64,000 nucleotides of DNA from Maricaulis sp. (GTDB taxonomy: Bacteria; Pseudomonadota; Alphaproteobacteria; Caulobacterales; Maricaulaceae): positions 1-64,000 of the forward strand of contig JAQXCQ010000141.1 in NCBI GenBank assembly GCA_029251785.1. The letters are read 5' to 3'. How positions within the stretch are numbered: position 1 is the stretch's first letter; each line of letters opens with the position of its first letter. The notes beneath the pieces were generated by a model. It searched no databases and was not told where the DNA came from. It saw only the letters and a program-made list of their open reading frames with translations. The translations under genes and the position numbers were made by a program. Below are positions 1-8,621 of the stretch, one piece after another.

Positions 1-585
1 GCTCGCATGACCGTCAATCGCGCCCTTCGTGCTCTGACGGAGAGCCGGCTGATCGTCCGCAAGCGCCGCGCAGGCAGCTTCGTCGCACACCCGCCCTCAC
101 CGTCTGCCATGCTGGAAATCGTTGATATGGCGTCAGCGATACCGGCGCGCGGGCAGCGCTATCAATACGAATGCCTGCGCAATGAAACCGTTGAGGCCGA
201 TTCCGAAACCGCCCGCCGACTGCGCGTCGAACCCGGCGCTCCGTTGCGCCATATCATCTGCCGTCACAGGGCAGACGACGCCATTGTCGAGCTTGAAGAA
301 CGCTGGATCAATCTGGCGCTTTTGCCGGACGCGGCGAACCAGAGCTTTACCGAGACCGCGCCGGTCGCCTGGCTGCTGGCAGCGGCACCCTGGACCGAGG
401 CCGAACACACGGTATCCGCGCGCAATGCGGATGAGCGACTGGCAGAGCTGATAAATACCCAGGCGGGCGCTGCCTGTCTTGTGCTGGAACGTCGTACTTT
501 CCAGGGAGATGCGGTTGTGACGTTTGCCCGACTAACGCATCCCGGTGATAAACATCAGATGACCGAGCGTTTTGTTCCGGAATGA
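1..585 (+). CDS. hutC: HutC-type GntR-family histidine utilisation repressor, 5' end cut by the window
   Basis: The reading frame is open from base 1. It begins in the recognition part of a GntR winged helix (ARMTVNRALRAL, then ESRLIVRKRRAGSFVA) and continues into a UTRA effector domain over roughly residues 45-190, ending GDKHQMTERFVPE. This is the HutC subfamily arrangement; these proteins repress hut genes and are released by urocanate (family knowledge). The start codon and first ~60 residues lie before the window, so the ATG at 7 is an internal methionine. It converges on the TonB receptor gene, with only 10 bases between the two stops. No hut catabolic gene is visible; they would be expected upstream of base 1. 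Confidence 0.85.
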   Translation, partial: ARMTVNRALRALTESRLIVRKRRAGSFVAHPPSPSAMLEIVDMASAIPARGQRYQYECLRNETVEADSETARRLRVEPGAPLRHIICRHRADDAIVELEERWINLALLPDAANQSFTETAPVAWLLAAAPWTEAEHTVSARNADERLAELINTQAGAACLVLERRTFQGDAVVTFARLTHPGDKHQMTERFVPE

Positions 586-595
586 CTGGCCGTCG

Positions 596-2602
596 CTAAC
601 CTCGCACCCTCACACCAACACTCAACGCCCGTGGTTCGCCCGGAAAATACCGTTCCGATCCAAAGGCATAATCTGCCCGCGTGGCGTAGCGCTCGTCGAA
701 CAGGTTGCGAACGGTCCCGAATGTCTCGATCTGGTCGGTGATCTGGTAGCGCGCGCGCAAAGCCCAGACATCGTGGCCGGCATAGCTGTGTTCGTTGGCT
801 GCATCGGTGAAGTAGGAACCGACATGGCTCCAGCTAAGGGAGGCGGTTAGAGGCGCGCTCACTTGCCAGTCCATTGATGTGGTCCAGAGCCAGTCTGGTG
901 CTGTGTCGATCCGGTTTCCCGCGGTGATGACCTCACTGGCTCGACCGACATTGCGGTTGAAATCATATTCGTGTCGCGACCAGCTGCCGGCAAAAGATAG
1001 GGCCAACACCTCTGTAAGTTCGTGGCGGGCCGACAATTCAAGGCCTGCATGACGTGTTCGGCCATCGGTGACGTTGAACCCGTCAGCATCGCGGAAGAAG
1101 ACATTGTGTTTGCGCATCACAAAGGCGGCCAATTGCAGGCTCGATCCGGACGGGGTTGAGAACCGCACGCCAGTCTCAAGGCTGTCCAAGGTTTCCGCCT
1201 CAATATCCTCAATTTGCTGGTTGATCTGTAATCGATACAGCTCCGCGACCTGCGGAGCCCTCGCGCCCCGTGCCAGTCGTGCAAAGAGGTTTGTGCCTGA
1301 TGCGACTTGCCAATTCGCGCCAATATGCGGGGTCAGCAACGTAAAGTCATCCGACCGGTTCGGGAGCCGCCAGAACCGACCTGTTGTGTTGGCGGCCAGA
1401 TGGTTTGTGTAGTCAAAGCGCGTGTGTTCGAGCCGTAGGCCGGCGTGCAAAGTCACATACGACACAGGTCGCCAGGCCGCCTGCGCATACAGTGCCGACA
1501 CGCCGGAATTGACCTCGTAATCATAGTGGTCGCCCTGGGTGTAGGAGAAGATCGTTGCGCGTGTTTGCGTCTCCGTCAGATCACCACGGGTCTGCTCATA
1601 ATCGAAACCCAGCGTCACCCGGCCTGCCTCAAAGTCCCGCGACAGCGACGAAATCAGGCCCAGGCTTTGATGGCCGCTTTCTTCCAGCGCCTTGGACGGC
1701 AGGAAGTGCATTCGAAATTTCATTTCGTTGAATCGGGCATAGGGTGTCAGCGAGACCTGCCAGCCATTGTCCAGCAAAGTTCGAAGCTCAACACTGGCGC
1801 GAATTGCGAGCGCATCCCGAAATGCGTCGGGGTCGGAATTGGTCCGGGAGAGTTCGCGGTCTTCGTAGGCGTCGGCGCCGCGGACAAAGCTGGCAGTTTC
1901 CTGGTGGAGGGATACCGCTGAAAGTGTGGCACGCCAGTCCATTGCCCCCGCTTGCCCTTGCGCCCTCAGAAAAGTCACCAGACGATCCAGAGACGACTGA
2001 TCTCGCCAGCCATCCTCATGCAGGCCTGCGATGGCCAGAAGCGCCCGCCCGGAGCCGAAGTCGGTCGGTAAAATGGCCTTGCCCCGGCCACGCCCAAACG
2101 CGCCCAATTCAAGCTCGAGACTCGACAACACATCTTCCGGATTCGGCGTGAGAATGTTGATCGTTCCGTGCAAGGCATTGGAGCCATGCAGCGCCGTTCC
2201 CGGGCCGGGCAGCACTTCGATCGGGGTGGCGATGTCGGCAGTGCTTTCGAACAGGGCATTGACGTTGCCAAAGCCCGCGGCGCGCATGGGGATGCCGTCT
2301 TCCAAATACAGGAAGGAGCCCGCGCCCGCGCCGCCGGTCAGGATCGGGGAGCGGATGGAGGTTAGATGTTCTGCGCCATTGCCCCGGTGAAGGTGCACGC
2401 CCGCCAGCCGGTTTAGCGCCTCCGATGGGTGATGGGCCCCGATCTCATCAAGACGGTCTGCGCCGAGAGTGCCTGTCGCGGTCGATGCGTCAGCCTGATT
2501 TTCACCGCGACGGTCGCCCGTGACGATGATGACGTCCTGGGCTGTCGCCATGGCGGAGAGACCGATCGCACAGAGCACTCCAACTGACACAACGCGATGC
2601 AT
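596..2602 (-). CDS. TonB-dependent outer-membrane receptor, last gene of the histidine operon
   Basis: The 668-residue product has a Sec signal (MHRVVSVGVLCAIGLSAMATA), a TonB-box-like DVIIVTG start of the mature protein, a plug of about residues 30-160 (SEALNRLAGV, LYLEDGIPM, IEVLPGPGTALHGSNALHGTINI) and a long beta-barrel with typical late motifs (NLFDERYATRADY). The ATG at 2602 is preferred over the in-frame TTG at 2614 because the TTGGAG ribosome site sits just upstream of it. It starts only 14 nt after the hisIE stop, with no terminator seen between, so it is probably co-transcribed with the his genes. The substrate is unknown. Operon position suggests histidine, a histidine-containing peptide or a metal-histidine chelate; this is inference from context only. 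Confidence 0.85.
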   Translation of the reverse strand: MHRVVSVGVLCAIGLSAMATAQDVIIVTGDRRGENQADASTATGTLGADRLDEIGAHHPSEALNRLAGVHLHRGNGAEHLTSIRSPILTGGAGAGSFLYLEDGIPMRAAGFGNVNALFESTADIATPIEVLPGPGTALHGSNALHGTINILTPNPEDVLSSLELELGAFGRGRGKAILPTDFGSGRALLAIAGLHEDGWRDQSSLDRLVTFLRAQGQAGAMDWRATLSAVSLHQETASFVRGADAYEDRELSRTNSDPDAFRDALAIRASVELRTLLDNGWQVSLTPYARFNEMKFRMHFLPSKALEESGHQSLGLISSLSRDFEAGRVTLGFDYEQTRGDLTETQTRATIFSYTQGDHYDYEVNSGVSALYAQAAWRPVSYVTLHAGLRLEHTRFDYTNHLAANTTGRFWRLPNRSDDFTLLTPHIGANWQVASGTNLFARLARGARAPQVAELYRLQINQQIEDIEAETLDSLETGVRFSTPSGSSLQLAAFVMRKHNVFFRDADGFNVTDGRTRHAGLELSARHELTEVLALSFAGSWSRHEYDFNRNVGRASEVITAGNRIDTAPDWLWTTSMDWQVSAPLTASLSWSHVGSYFTDAANEHSYAGHDVWALRARYQITDQIETFGTVRNLFDERYATRADYAFGSERYFPGEPRALSVGVRVRG

Positions 2603-2616
2603 ACCCGGCTCCAAAC

Positions 2617-3243
2617 CTATGCGCCGGACGCATTGGCCTTGGCATTTCGCGTCCGCAATTCATCGACAATATCACTCAGTGACACATTCCTTGATTCCAG
2701 CAAAACCATCAGGTGGAAGATCAGGTCTGCGGATTCTCCAATCAGGGCCTCGCGGCTTTCCGACACCGCCGCGATTGCGACTTCGACCGCTTCTTCACCG
2801 ACTTTTTGAGCGGGTAGTTTTGGAGCTTTGGTCAGGAGTCTGCTGACATAAGAATCCTCCGGTGCCTGCCCGGCTCGAGTTTGAATAACCGCTTCGAGAT
2901 GGGCGAGGAAGCCAAGGCCAGGAGCGGGATCATTGCCAAAACAACTGACGGTATTGGTGTGGCAAGCCGGGCCGGTCGGACGAACTTCCACCAACAAAGT
3001 GTCATTATCGCAATCGGCAGATATGGCAGTCAGTGCAAACGTGTTTCCCGAAGTTTCGCCCTTCATCCATAAACATCGTCGGCTTCGGGAATAGAAGTGA
3101 ACGATATTGGATTGGAGTGTCTGCCCAAGGGCTTCTTCATTCATGTAACCGAGCATCAAAACTTGCCGGGTCTGATCGTCCTGGATCACGGCAGGAATTA
3201 AACCGTCGGTCTTGTCCCAATCCAGTTTTTTTGGATCAATCAT
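2617..3243 (-). CDS. hisIE: Bifunctional phosphoribosyl-AMP cyclohydrolase / phosphoribosyl-ATP pyrophosphatase
   Basis: The 208-residue fused enzyme catalyses steps 2 and 3 of histidine synthesis. The N-terminal HisI half (about 1-115) shows WMKGETSGN, the acidic DCDNDT motif and zinc-binding cysteines (GPACHT, SCFG). The C-terminal HisE half has the pyrophosphatase signature [13 protein letters not shown] and [13 protein letters not shown]. The ATG at 3243 overlaps the hisF stop as ATGA, so translation is coupled; an upstream in-frame start would overlap hisF further and lacks this junction. Fused HisIE is usual in gammaproteobacteria and Bacteroidetes, while many alphaproteobacteria encode hisI and hisE separately. 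Confidence 0.95.
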   Translation of the reverse strand: MIDPKKLDWDKTDGLIPAVIQDDQTRQVLMLGYMNEEALGQTLQSNIVHFYSRSRRCLWMKGETSGNTFALTAISADCDNDTLLVEVRPTGPACHTNTVSCFGNDPAPGLGFLAHLEAVIQTRAGQAPEDSYVSRLLTKAPKLPAQKVGEEAVEVAIAAVSESREALIGESADLIFHLMVLLESRNVSLSDIVDELRTRNAKANASGA

Positions 3244-4004
3244 ATTCTTACCTCCACGCCCTGTGTGGCTAACCATTGCTTGAGCGCTCCGATTTCAATG
3301 ACACCCTTGTGGAACACGCTGGCCGCCAGAGCACCATCAACACCAGTTTGAAAAACCTGGTGGAAATGGGATCGATCCCCGGCGCCACCGGAGGCAATCA
3401 GCGGGGTTGAGCATATGCTCCGGGCAGCGTCCAACTGCTCAAGATCATAGCCGTCACGGACGCCGTCCTGATCCATGCAATTGAGCACGATCTCACCGGC
3501 ACCACGGTCGATGCCCTCGGCGATCCAGTCCAGGGTTTCACGTCCCGCAAAGCCGGACCGATTGGGATCGCCGGTAAATTTATGCACGTGCCAGCACGCA
3601 CCAGTGCGCGCGCTGTCTATGCCCAAAACGACACACTGGCAGCCAAATTCCGCCGCCAGCCGAGAGATCAAATTCGGATCACTCAATGCGGGTGTATTGA
3701 TTGAAATCTTGTCGGCCCCGGCAAATAGCCGAGCCCGAGCGTCATCAATTGAGCGTATCCCGCCGGCGACACAGAACGGGATATCAATGCGTTCTGCGAT
3801 GGCGCTAATCCACGCAGGCTCTACCGCCCGCCCTTCAGGGCTCGCGGTGATGTCGTAGAATACCAACTCGTCGGCCCCCTGCTGGGCATATCGTGCCGCG
3901 AGTTCGACAATATCACCAACATCCTGGTGATCGCGAAAACGCACGCCCTTCACCACGCGTCCATCGCGCACATCCAGGCAGGGAATTATGCGTTTTGCCA
4001 ACAT
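3240..4004 (-). CDS. hisF: Imidazole glycerol phosphate synthase, cyclase subunit HisF
   Basis: The 254-residue (beta/alpha)8 barrel is of standard length. The two catalytic aspartates are in place: D11 in IIPCLDV and D130 in VVLGID. Phosphate-binding loops FCVAGGIRS and LIASGGAGD are both present. It pairs with HisH to make imidazole glycerol phosphate and AICAR from PRFAR and glutamine-derived ammonia. Its start lies 19 nt inside the end of hisA and its stop overlaps the hisIE start by 4 nt. Confidence 0.97.
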   Translation of the reverse strand: MLAKRIIPCLDVRDGRVVKGVRFRDHQDVGDIVELAARYAQQGADELVFYDITASPEGRAVEPAWISAIAERIDIPFCVAGGIRSIDDARARLFAGADKISINTPALSDPNLISRLAAEFGCQCVVLGIDSARTGACWHVHKFTGDPNRSGFAGRETLDWIAEGIDRGAGEIVLNCMDQDGVRDGYDLEQLDAARSICSTPLIASGGAGDRSHFHQVFQTGVDGALAASVFHKGVIEIGALKQWLATQGVEVRI

Positions 4005-4720
4005 GACAACGCCTCCTCAACCGTGAACCGGCCCTCGTAAACCGCCTTGCCGGTTATCACTCCTGCGACACCTAGGCGTTCGACCGCGCGAATATCTTCG
4101 AGCGATGCGATGCCACCAGACGCCTGCCAGGAAATCTGGGGGTAGCGCGCGACCAAATCCGCGTAGAGCTCAAGATTGGGTCCGGACAACATGCCGTCTT
4201 TTGAAATATCGGTTACCAGCGCGTGTTTAAGGTCGGCGCCAATGTGCAGATCTATGGTGTCGTAGAGATTGGTCGACGCGGTATCGGCCCACCCTTTGAG
4301 CGCCGGCCGATAGGTTCTCCCTACGAGACGAACATCAAACGCCAGACAAATTTTGTCGCGACCAAAGTCTCGGATCCAGCGGCTGACCAAATCAGGCTTG
4401 GATACAGCTAAACTGCCGATCACGACCCGATCGACACCGCCCAAAAAGAGGCGCTCGACATCCTGCACCGACCGGACCCCTCCTCCGGACTGAATACGGA
4501 CACCCTCAGCGCAAATCCTTTGCGTGTCCTCGACTTGCCGTTGACGGCCATCTCTTGCCCCCGACAGATCAACAACATGAATCCACTCCACGCCGGCGCG
4601 ACGATATTCCTTCGCCACTTTCGCCGGGTCGTCATCATAGGTGGTTACCGCGTCGAAGGAGCCCTTATCGAGGCGCACAACTTTTCCGTCGAGGATATCA
4701 ATAGCTGGGTAGACAATCAT
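3986..4720 (-). CDS. hisA: Phosphoribosylformimino-5-aminoimidazole carboxamide ribotide isomerase HisA
   Basis: The 244-residue barrel begins [17 protein letters not shown], giving the catalytic acid D8, with the second catalytic aspartate in LAFDV at about residue 129 and the phosphate loop IQSGGGVRS. It isomerises ProFAR to PRFAR. The chosen ATG at 4720 overlaps the hisH stop as ATGA; the open frame extends 30 codons further upstream, but that stretch has no HisA character. Its end overlaps hisF by 19 nt. Confidence 0.96.
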   Translation of the reverse strand: MIVYPAIDILDGKVVRLDKGSFDAVTTYDDDPAKVAKEYRRAGVEWIHVVDLSGARDGRQRQVEDTQRICAEGVRIQSGGGVRSVQDVERLFLGGVDRVVIGSLAVSKPDLVSRWIRDFGRDKICLAFDVRLVGRTYRPALKGWADTASTNLYDTIDLHIGADLKHALVTDISKDGMLSGPNLELYADLVARYPQISWQASGGIASLEDIRAVERLGVAGVITGKAVYEGRFTVEEALSCWQNA

Positions 4721-5334
4721 GAGACGTTCACTTCGAGGCTTGGAGCGTGAATGAAATTTTGTAAAATTTTCGCGCCGACGGGACCGGATTTTTCGGGATG
4801 AAACTGGCAACCAACATTGTTGCCGTGACGCACAACGGACGAGAACTTCGTGGCAAACCCAGTGGTGGCACGGGTGTAGGAAGCGATTGGGGCGAAATAG
4901 CCGTGAACGAAATAGACAGACTGCCCCGACTTCATGTCAGCCAACAAAGGCTCGTCGGCATCAATATCGTGCAGGGTATTCCAACCCATGTGCGGCCATA
5001 CGTCTTTCGCAGATGATTTCAGGCGCTCGACGCGCCCTGGGATCAGCCCCAAACCGGCAACGTCACCTTCTTTTGAGTGATCGAACATCAGCTGCATACC
5101 CAAGCAAATACCCAGAAGTGGGCGGGAAGATTGCGCTAAAAACGCGGTCCAACCCGCCGCGGACAATCGCGCCATGGCGGGCCCTGCGGCACCGACACCG
5201 GGCAAAATCAAGCGATCGCCGTCACCGACTTCGTCTGGAGTGGTTACAACGCGAAAGCCGGCGCGTAACCGATCAAGGGCAAAGCCAACGGAGGCGATAT
5301 TCGCGCACCCAGTATCGATTATGGCGATACTCAT
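4717..5334 (-). CDS. hisH: Imidazole glycerol phosphate synthase, glutaminase subunit HisH
   Basis: The 205-residue class-I glutamine amidotransferase has the catalytic nucleophile C77 in GICLGMQLMF and the His/Glu pair H179/E181 in CQFHPEKS. It supplies ammonia to HisF. Both ends join their neighbours through 4-nt ATGA overlaps: its start with the hisD::hisB stop and its stop with the hisA start. This suggests a fixed translational order. Confidence 0.96.
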   Translation of the reverse strand: MSIAIIDTGCANIASVGFALDRLRAGFRVVTTPDEVGDGDRLILPGVGAAGPAMARLSAAGWTAFLAQSSRPLLGICLGMQLMFDHSKEGDVAGLGLIPGRVERLKSSAKDVWPHMGWNTLHDIDADEPLLADMKSGQSVYFVHGYFAPIASYTRATTGFATKFSSVVRHGNNVGCQFHPEKSGPVGAKILQNFIHAPSLEVNVS

Positions 5335-7229
5335 GCCAGATACTCCTTGGTCGAAGGCAGTGTCTCGCCGCGCTGCTGAACAGCCTGTCCAAGCGCTCGA
5401 CCAAAGGCCTTAAAACAGGCCTCGACCATGTGGTGTGCGTTCTCACCTTCCACCGTGACGTGGATCGCGGCCCCCAGGGAATCCGCCAGAGAACGAAATG
5501 CGTGCGGTGTCATCTCGATCGGAAACTCACCGATCGCACCCGAAGGGAGTTGGCCGTCAAACCGGGAATAGGCCCGACCGGACAGGTCAATCCAAACACC
5601 GGCGCGACTTTCATCCATTGGTAGCTCGAAGCCAAACCGACGCAAGCCAAGCCGGTTTCCGAGAGCCTCCCGAAGCGCCGAACCCAAGGCAAGACAAACA
5701 TCCTCAACCGTGTGGTGAGCATCGATGTGGAGATCTCCCTCCGCCTTGATACGAATGAATATCTCTGCGTGACGGCCAATTTGCTCGAGCATGTGGTCAA
5801 AAAAGCCATTACCCGTATCGATCGAACACGGCTCGGCCCTGTCTAAGTCTACACTCACCGATATGTCGGTTTCCGCGGTTTTTCGGCGACATGCCGCCGT
5901 TCTGGGCCCCGAAAACTGATTGATTACAGCTGATTTTTCCGCTGCCATACGTCGCGCCGTCATCGCGTTACAGTGCGCATCCAGCCCTTCCATTTTAGCA
6001 AGACGCTCCACTGTGGGGGCCATTCCAACCGCTCCAGCGGAGGTCGAGGTCAGGACGGTTGTTGTCTTTTGGAAGGCCTCAACACCCAATCCGCTACAGG
6101 CCCTGGCAGCACCACCCGTCGGAAGTGTGTGATTGGGTCCCGCTGCGTAATCACCCGCCGACTCGGGAGCCCATTTCCCGACAAAAATAGAGCCGGCATT
6201 GCGTATTTTCCGCGACACACCTTCCGCATCAACGGTTTGTATGACGAGATGTTCTGGCGCATATGTATTAATTATTTCAACAGCCTGTGCGGTGTCATCA
6301 TACAAAATCGCACGTGCATTTAGTAAACTTTTCCGGGCGATTTCCGAGCGGGGAAGAGCTCGCAATTGCACTTCAATTTCAGTCATAACGGAATCGCAAA
6401 CCGCGGACGTCTGGCAAAGCAACACAACTTGGGCCAGCGGGTCATGTTCTGCCTGGCTGAGCAAATCAGACGCAACCAGGGCTGGGTCCGCGGCAACATC
6501 TGCCAGAACCATAACCTCAGACGGACCCGCTGGTAGATCTATCGCACAGCCCCCGGGCAGCGAGGCTACATAGGACTTCGCTTCGGCGACAAAGCTGTTG
6601 CCCGGCCCAAATATCTTATCGACCCGAGGAACGCCCCCAACCCCTGCAGCCATGGCCGCGATCGATTGGGCACCGCCCACCGCATAAATTTCATCAAGGC
6701 CCAGAATGTCTGCGGCGGCCAATACATCCTGGCTTACGCCTGCGTTTGAGCTCGGCGGAACACAAACGACGATCCGCCTCACCCCAGCAAGTTGAGCCGG
6801 GACGCTCAGCATAATCAACGTGGAAACAAGCGGAGCGCTGCCGGCTGGGACATACAAGCCGACGACGTCAATTGGGGAGACTCTCCGCTCAGCTCGAACA
6901 CCGGCCCAAGTCTCTATGCCATAGCTTCGATAGCCCTGCTGAACATGAAATTTCCGGATTGCGTGGGCGGCGGCCTTGATTGCCTCTTCATCAGGTGCAC
7001 CTATTTTCGCTCTCGCCTCCCGAATTTCGGCCTCGCTAACGCGAAAACTATCGGGCGCATATTGATCAAATTTGGTCGCGTATTCGCGCAGCGCCGGACC
7101 ACCGCGCGTGAAGACGTCATCGACAATTTCACGCGCCTTGACGCCGGCACCGGCCGCGTCCACCGGTCGTGCGAGCAAGCGGGTTCGTGTCTCCCGGTCA
7201 GCGGTCGACCATTTTACAAGCTGAAACAT
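5331..7229 (-). CDS. hisDB: HisD-HisB fusion: histidinol dehydrogenase joined to imidazoleglycerol-phosphate dehydratase
   Basis: A single 632-residue frame. Residues 1 to ~430 are a complete histidinol dehydrogenase whose active-site numbering matches the E. coli enzyme: Q259 and H262 (SQAEHD), E326/H327 (YAPEHL), D360 and H419 (LDAHC). Residues ~430-447 form a short linker. Residues ~448-632 are an imidazoleglycerol-phosphate dehydratase with metal-binding GFFDHMLEQIGRH, DAHHTVED and ENAHHMVEACF. No stop, start or frameshift separates them. The HAD histidinol-phosphatase half of enteric-type HisB and the hisC gene usually found between hisD and hisB are both absent. It follows hisG by 7 nt and overlaps hisH by 4 nt. 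Both active sites look intact. Confidence 0.93.
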   Translation of the reverse strand: MFQLVKWSTADRETRTRLLARPVDAAGAGVKAREIVDDVFTRGGPALREYATKFDQYAPDSFRVSEAEIREARAKIGAPDEEAIKAAAHAIRKFHVQQGYRSYGIETWAGVRAERRVSPIDVVGLYVPAGSAPLVSTLIMLSVPAQLAGVRRIVVCVPPSSNAGVSQDVLAAADILGLDEIYAVGGAQSIAAMAAGVGGVPRVDKIFGPGNSFVAEAKSYVASLPGGCAIDLPAGPSEVMVLADVAADPALVASDLLSQAEHDPLAQVVLLCQTSAVCDSVMTEIEVQLRALPRSEIARKSLLNARAILYDDTAQAVEIINTYAPEHLVIQTVDAEGVSRKIRNAGSIFVGKWAPESAGDYAAGPNHTLPTGGAARACSGLGVEAFQKTTTVLTSTSAGAVGMAPTVERLAKMEGLDAHCNAMTARRMAAEKSAVINQFSGPRTAACRRKTAETDISVSVDLDRAEPCSIDTGNGFFDHMLEQIGRHAEIFIRIKAEGDLHIDAHHTVEDVCLALGSALREALGNRLGLRRFGFELPMDESRAGVWIDLSGRAYSRFDGQLPSGAIGEFPIEMTPHAFRSLADSLGAAIHVTVEGENAHHMVEACFKAFGRALGQAVQQRGETLPSTKEYLA

Positions 7230-7236
7230 GGCGACC

Positions 7237-8118
7237 TCAGGACAACATTTTTTCGATTGGAAGCACTAGAATCGCACGTGCCCCTTGTGCCTTCAAAGCT
7301 TCCAGCGTTTCCCAGAACACCCGCTCGCGGCACACAGCGTGCAACGCTACGACGTCATCCCGGCCCGCAATTTGAGCAATTGTCGGCGCATCCGAACCTG
7401 GCAAGAGAGCCGTGATTTCGTCAATCCGATCAGCCGGTGCGTTCAGCATGATGTATTTGGTTTGACCCGACGCGATGACTCCGGCCGCCCGCCGCATCAA
7501 GATTTCCGCTGTCGCCTCAACGTCTGACGACACGCTTTGGGTTCGTCGTATCAGTACGGCCTCGCTTTCAAGGACGGTAGCAAAGGGTTTTAAACCGTTC
7601 GCTTCAAGTGTGGCGCCGCTGGATACCAAATCGCAAATCAAGTCAGAAATGCCCAATCGCGGCGCCACTTCTACGGAGCCGCTCATCTCCACCATTTGCG
7701 CCTGCACCCCCTTTGAGCGCAGAAAATTATCGGTAATTGACGGATAGGATGTGGCGATCCTGAGCCCATTTAAGTCGGCCCAATTATCAACGGCACTGTC
7801 GACCGGTGCTGCCAGTTTTAGCGTGCAGCCTGCAAAGCCCAAATTCATCGCTATCTCAAGCGGTGAATCGGCATCCTGGGCAGGATATTTTTCGCGCAGA
7901 ACATTTTCGCCCACAATGCCATAGTCACAGGCTCCGCTCGCGACAAAGCTTGGGATATCGTCATCGCGTACCAACATGAGATCAACGGGCATGTTTTGGG
8001 CGCTCTGGTGCAATTTATTGCGTCCATAGGAGAAGCGCAGGCCACAACGGGCCAGTAGGTCCAGCCCACCATCGGCCAGACGCCCTTTGCTCTGAACGGC
8101 AATTCTAAGTCTAGTCAT
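7237..8118 (-). CDS. hisG: ATP phosphoribosyltransferase HisG, long form
   Basis: The 293-residue enzyme catalyses the first committed step of histidine synthesis. The catalytic part starts MTRLRIAVQSKGRL and includes DYGIVGENVL and the PRPP-loop region DLVSSGATLEANGL. The C-terminal ~75 residues (KYIMLNAPADRIDEI onward) fit the ACT-like regulatory domain of the long form, which binds histidine for feedback inhibition. The short form would be about 210 residues and need HisZ, which is not seen here. The start overlaps the hisR stop as ATGA. Confidence 0.94.
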   Translation of the reverse strand: MTRLRIAVQSKGRLADGGLDLLARCGLRFSYGRNKLHQSAQNMPVDLMLVRDDDIPSFVASGACDYGIVGENVLREKYPAQDADSPLEIAMNLGFAGCTLKLAAPVDSAVDNWADLNGLRIATSYPSITDNFLRSKGVQAQMVEMSGSVEVAPRLGISDLICDLVSSGATLEANGLKPFATVLESEAVLIRRTQSVSSDVEATAEILMRRAAGVIASGQTKYIMLNAPADRIDEITALLPGSDAPTIAQIAGRDDVVALHAVCRERVFWETLEALKAQGARAILVLPIEKMLS

Positions 8119-8435
8119 GACGACACTTTCGCTAATCGGTCGAGAATCATGCGGTAACCTTGGTGCGGCTCTTGGGTCACAAACCGCGATACGCGGGTCA
8201 CAGTCGTTGTGCTCGCCCCGGTCATTTCGCTGATTTCGCGATATGAAAACCCGCCCTGATCAAGCAGTCGCGCAACGCGCCAACGCTCGACCAAGGTCTT
8301 GATTTCTCCAGGCGTGAGCAAATCACGCAGGAAACGTTCGCATTCTTCAATGGATTTCAGGGCCAACAAAGCAGCGCTCAATGGTTGCAAGTCAGCAGGT
8401 CCGTTGGATGTGCTCTCTAGATCATTACTCGGCAT
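8115..8435 (-). CDS. TrpR/YerC-family transcriptional regulator, probable repressor of the his operon
   Basis: The 106-residue protein has the Trp-repressor-like core: LLTPGEIKTLVERWRVARLLDQG, then the helix-turn-helix FSYREISEMTGASTTTVTRVSRF. This matches the YerC/YecD branch, which comparative studies have proposed as a histidine-responsive regulator (HisR). It is the first gene of the his operon, has a strong AGGAGG ribosome site upstream of the ATG at 8435, and overlaps hisG by 4 nt. A perfect palindrome sits in its own promoter, so autoregulation together with the pathway is likely. Effector and target are inferred. Confidence 0.85.
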   Translation of the reverse strand: MPSNDLESTSNGPADLQPLSAALLALKSIEECERFLRDLLTPGEIKTLVERWRVARLLDQGGFSYREISEMTGASTTTVTRVSRFVTQEPHQGYRMILDRLAKVSS

Positions 8436-8454
8436 AAGGCGTCCTCCTGGCGCC

Positions 8455-8482
8455 GGTATAGCGTGTTAGCGCGCTAACACAA
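8455..8482 (-). promoter_or_regulatory. Predicted his operon promoter
   Basis: Reading the minus strand, a -35-like TTGTGT (8482-8477) and a -10-like TATACC (8460-8455) are separated by 16 nt, about 20 nt before the hisR start codon. The spacer is almost filled by the 18-bp palindrome. This is a sequence match to sigma-70 elements only. Confidence 0.5.
8463..8480. promoter_or_regulatory. Perfect 18-bp palindrome, candidate HisR operator
   Basis: GTGTTAGCGCGCTAACAC is identical to its reverse complement and lies 27 nt upstream of the hisR start, overlapping the predicted -35 and spacer. Dyad symmetry suits a TrpR-like dimer, and position suits repression. Binding is inferred. Confidence 0.7.
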
Positions 8483-8621
8483 TAACATATCACACAACAG
8501 CCGAATGTCGCTTTGACGTAGCTCACAACGAACCCAGAACAACTGGGCTTGGACAATTAAAAACCCAACTGTATTTTACGCACTTGGACATTCATCAGAC
8601 TCAAATCAGGAACACGCAGCA

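Noticed and set aside
4887-5624. Long plus-strand open frame antisense to hisH and the HisB part
   Set aside because: No domain, no ribosome site, arginine-rich composition typical of an antisense shadow; the minus-strand genes here have intact catalytic residues.
8436-8621. His-leader peptide attenuator upstream of the his operon
   Set aside because: No short frame with a run of histidine codons and no attenuator hairpin pair; regulation by the TrpR-like protein fits better.
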